The notes beneath the pieces were generated by a model. It was not told where the DNA came from. It ran no database searches and saw only the letters and a list, made by a program, of their open reading frames with translations. 23,633 nt of DNA from an uncultured Clostridia bacterium (lineage in GTDB: Bacteria; Bacillota; Clostridia; Christensenellales; Borkfalkiaceae), in contig CALVPW010000067.1 in the NCBI GenBank assembly GCA_944354085.1, positions 1 to 23,633 on the forward strand. Direction: 5' to 3'. Position numbers and translations under genes: made by a program. This document shows positions 22,026-23,633 of the stretch, piece after piece. Within the stretch, counting starts at the first letter, position 1, and every line of letters starts with the position of its first letter.

Positions 22026-22781
22026 ATGGACAGAGTAAAAAAATGTGAGGAAAAATTTGAAATGCTTTTCGGCGGCAAGCCGACGCAAAACGAGGGGAAC
22101 GACCCCGAATTCATGCGCATCTTGCAGCGGTTCATTTTCGGCGAGGTGAGCTACACGGGCTCGCTCGACGATCGTGTGCGCGAGCTTGTCACAATCACCG
22201 TGCTTACCGTCAATCAGACGCTGCCGCAATTAAAAGCGCACGTCGGTGCGTGCCTCAAAATCGGCATTTCGCCCGTCGCCATCCGCGAAACGGTGTACGA
22301 GTGCGCGCCCTTTATCGGCTTCCCCAAAACGCTCAACGCCATCGCCGCGATGGACGAGGTGTTTGCTGTAAACGGCATTGCCCTTCCTTTGGAGAGCGGC
22401 GAAAAGGTGACGGAAGAGGACCGCTTTGCAAAGGGGCTCGCCCTGCAAAAGCCCGTGTACGGGGATGAAATAAAGGACCGCTACACATGGCTGCCCGAAG
22501 AATTTGCCGAGGCGGTGCCGCGCTTTCTGACTGAGCTCTGTTTTTCCGACTTCATGACGCGGAAAGGCTTGGATAAAAAAACGCGCGAGCTTCTGACCGT
22601 CGTCCTTCTGGCGGCGCTCGGCGGGGCGGAAGTGCAGGTGCGCTCCCACGTTGAGGGCGCGCTGAAGACGGGCAGCACGAAGGAAGAGATCGTCTGCGCG
22701 CTCGTCCACGCCATGCCGTATATGGGCGTCCCGCGCCTCTTTAACGCGCTCAATTGCTCCAAAGAGCTGTTATCCGAATAA
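22026..22781 (+). CDS. Carboxymuconolactone decarboxylase-like protein, two tandem CMD domains
   Basis: The 251-residue product contains two CMD/AhpD-like helical domains (about residues 28-118 and 155-245). They have matching motifs: LVTITVLTVNQTLPQLKAHV then ALKTG-like ACLKIGIS in the first, and LLTVVLLAALGGAEVQVRSHV then GALKTGSTKEEI in the second. Neither domain has the CxxC pair of AhpD alkylhydroperoxidases, so a thiol peroxidase role is unlikely. The family includes gamma-carboxymuconolactone decarboxylase and many proteins of unknown substrate. The start at 22026 has GGGAGG 7 bases upstream; an upstream in-frame ATG would add 35 atypical residues. It stands alone with no aromatic catabolism genes around it. 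Confidence 0.88.
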   Translation: MDRVKKCEEKFEMLFGGKPTQNEGNDPEFMRILQRFIFGEVSYTGSLDDRVRELVTITVLTVNQTLPQLKAHVGACLKIGISPVAIRETVYECAPFIGFPKTLNAIAAMDEVFAVNGIALPLESGEKVTEEDRFAKGLALQKPVYGDEIKDRYTWLPEEFAEAVPRFLTELCFSDFMTRKGLDKKTRELLTVVLLAALGGAEVQVRSHVEGALKTGSTKEEIVCALVHAMPYMGVPRLFNALNCSKELLSE

Positions 22782-23361
22782 ATCGCACACGGGCTGTCCG
22801 CGCCTGTCTGCGAAGTTCCTGTTTCGGCTTTGCCTCGTCCCTCGCGGTGACGGCGACCGGGAAATAAATAAGCCCGTCGTTGCGATATCTCCTTGCAAGA
22901 AGTACAGCGGCAGGAAGAGAAAAGTCAATATAAACTAAAAACTTTTTCTGTATTTCAAGAAAGTTCTCAAAATTCAACAAGATGAATTTTCCGTGGAGCC
23001 GCAGCGGCTCAGCAAGCGCCTTATAAAAAAGACCGAGATCTACTATACGATCCCTATAACGAAAAGCCCTGACGTTGGTCAGGGCTTTTGCCTTGATAAG
23101 GGTATCACACGATCGCAGGGCATAAAATAACGCTTTCGGTTTATGATCGAAAAAACAAAAACAGCACACATGCATAGCGCGTGGTGCGATTTATGTTGTA
23201 AATATGATCCGCTCTACCCGTTTGTCGGACTTTGTTCATCATGGAGGGCGATCGGTAAAGGAAGAAGTCGGATCTGCTGCTTCATGTATAGGAAAGGGAC
23301 GAATGTTTTATCGGTCAAAAAAGAAAAAGATGGATTATTCGGCATAGTTTTTAAGACCCTG
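22782..23361. other. Long intergenic region without a recognised gene
   Basis: About 580 bases, clearly richer in A and T than the rest of the window. I see no supported gene, tRNA-like or repeat structure other than the hairpin at 23062-23089 and a small GAGCC-GCAGC-GGCTC dyad at 22996-23010. Short open frames in it lack ribosome sites and resemble no family. The base change suggests decayed or acquired DNA. Confidence 0.6.
23062..23089. terminator. Strong lone hairpin, terminator-like on both strands
   Basis: AAAAGCCCTGAC (23062-23073) and GTCAGGGCTTTT (23078-23089) pair perfectly over 12 bp around GTTG. The AAAA/TTTT ends give it the shape of a bidirectional terminator. The nearest plus-strand gene ends 280 bases upstream. 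It may end an unseen small RNA or a lost gene. Confidence 0.7.
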
Positions 23362-23391
23362 TTGACAACCAAAAGAGGGGGAGGGTAGAAT
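23362..23391 (+). promoter_or_regulatory. Promoter of the AraC-type regulator
   Basis: Consensus TTGACA (23362-23367), an 18-base purine-rich spacer and TAGAAT (23386-23391) lie 42 bases before the start codon. Confidence 0.75.
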
Positions 23392-23433
23392 ATAGGCAGA
23401 GAACAGATATGCTATATTTAAGAGGATGATAAG

Positions 23434-23633
23434 ATGACTTTTTCTGTAGATGAATTCGGCGAAGAATATAAGTTCAGTATCGGGAAAGTCGGTTATGAAC
23501 ATTGTTCGCCCTCGAAAGGTCCCGTGTCGCGGGTGCGTCCCAAAAATGCGTGGCACTTTGTGCTGTTCGGCAGGGGGACGGTCATTACCGCAGACGGCAA
23601 GATGTATAAGATCAACCGCGGAGAGTCCTTCCT
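23434..23633 (+). CDS. AraC-family-type transcriptional regulator, N-terminal sensor part (3' end outside window)
   Basis: About 66 residues are present, beginning MTFSVDEFGEEYKFSIGK. The stretch AWHFVLFGRGTVITADGKMY followed by KINRGESFL is the cupin-like effector-binding pattern found at the N-terminus of AraC/XylS regulators (usual pattern: H-x3-L/Y-x-G-x-G-x-F/V... L-x-x-G-x-x-F/L). The DNA-binding helix-turn-helix part would lie beyond the window. The start at 23434 has AGAGG 8 bases upstream. Such regulators usually control an adjacent sugar-use operon, which cannot be seen here. A free-standing cupin protein cannot be excluded. Confidence 0.75.
   Translation, partial: MTFSVDEFGEEYKFSIGKVGYEHCSPSKGPVSRVRPKNAWHFVLFGRGTVITADGKMYKINRGESF

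Noticed and set aside
22996..23010. GAGCC-GCAGC-GGCTC dyad as a terminator
   Set aside because: A 5-bp stem with no T-run on either side; too short to call.
22750..23175. Minus-strand frame of 141 codons in the gap after the CMD-like gene
   Set aside because: It runs through the perfect 12-bp hairpin and into the end of the CMD-like gene, has no ribosome site, and its translation matches nothing known to me.
23143..23388. Plus-strand frame of 81 codons before the AraC-type gene
   Set aside because: It has no ribosome site, its end overlaps the TTGACA/TAGAAT promoter, and its sequence shows no domain.

Overview
The window looks like a chromosomal segment of a GC-rich, low-copy-repeat Firmicute, most likely an uncultured gut-type clostridium. 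The evidence is the type III glutamine synthetase, Shine-Dalgarno sites of the AGGAGG kind, sigma-A-like promoters, a PstS lipoprotein with a Gram-positive style lipobox, and the GC-rich codon use that opens long spurious antisense frames. No rRNA, tRNA, CRISPR array, insertion sequence or prophage gene was recognised. The species cannot be named from this sequence.

Layout. Bases 1-1386 hold the 3' two thirds of glnN, closed by a hairpin terminator shared with the converging gene. Bases 1441-2810 (minus) hold an MscS-family channel and a small membrane-anchored partner with an ATGA stop/start overlap. Bases 2913-4004 (minus) encode an unrecognised membrane protein. Bases 4097-6858 (minus) encode a MacB/FtsX-type ABC pair. 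Two of these minus-strand promoters are packed into the terminator of the gene in front.

The centre, 7149-15546 (plus), is a phosphate-homeostasis island. A Pho-box-like array precedes pstS, then a fused pstC-pstA gene, pstB and phoU. A second transcript carries an NptA-type Na/Pi cotransporter with a PhoU-like tail, a PhoB/PhoP-type response regulator and a PhoR-like histidine kinase. The predicted circuit is that the kinase senses phosphate status through PstSCAB-PhoU, and the regulator drives pstS and perhaps its own operon. Two features are unusual. The PstS halves are in reversed order (C-terminal half first, then N-terminal half), with all expected phosphate ligands kept. PstC and PstA are one polypeptide. 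Hairpins sit between pstS and pstCA, between pstB and phoU, and between the regulator and kinase genes.

Bases 15647-17581 encode an intracellular GH51 arabinofuranosidase with its own promoter and terminator. Bases 17683-19249 encode two overlapping RNA-modification genes: an RlmI-like methyltransferase, apparently on a leaderless mRNA, and an RluA-family pseudouridine synthase. A 325-base gap then holds a 42-base direct repeat in two copies, followed by a large unrecognised surface protein whose leader can form two competing hairpins. A two-domain carboxymuconolactone decarboxylase-like gene, a 650-base AT-richer gap with a strong lone hairpin, and the start of an AraC-type regulator end the window.
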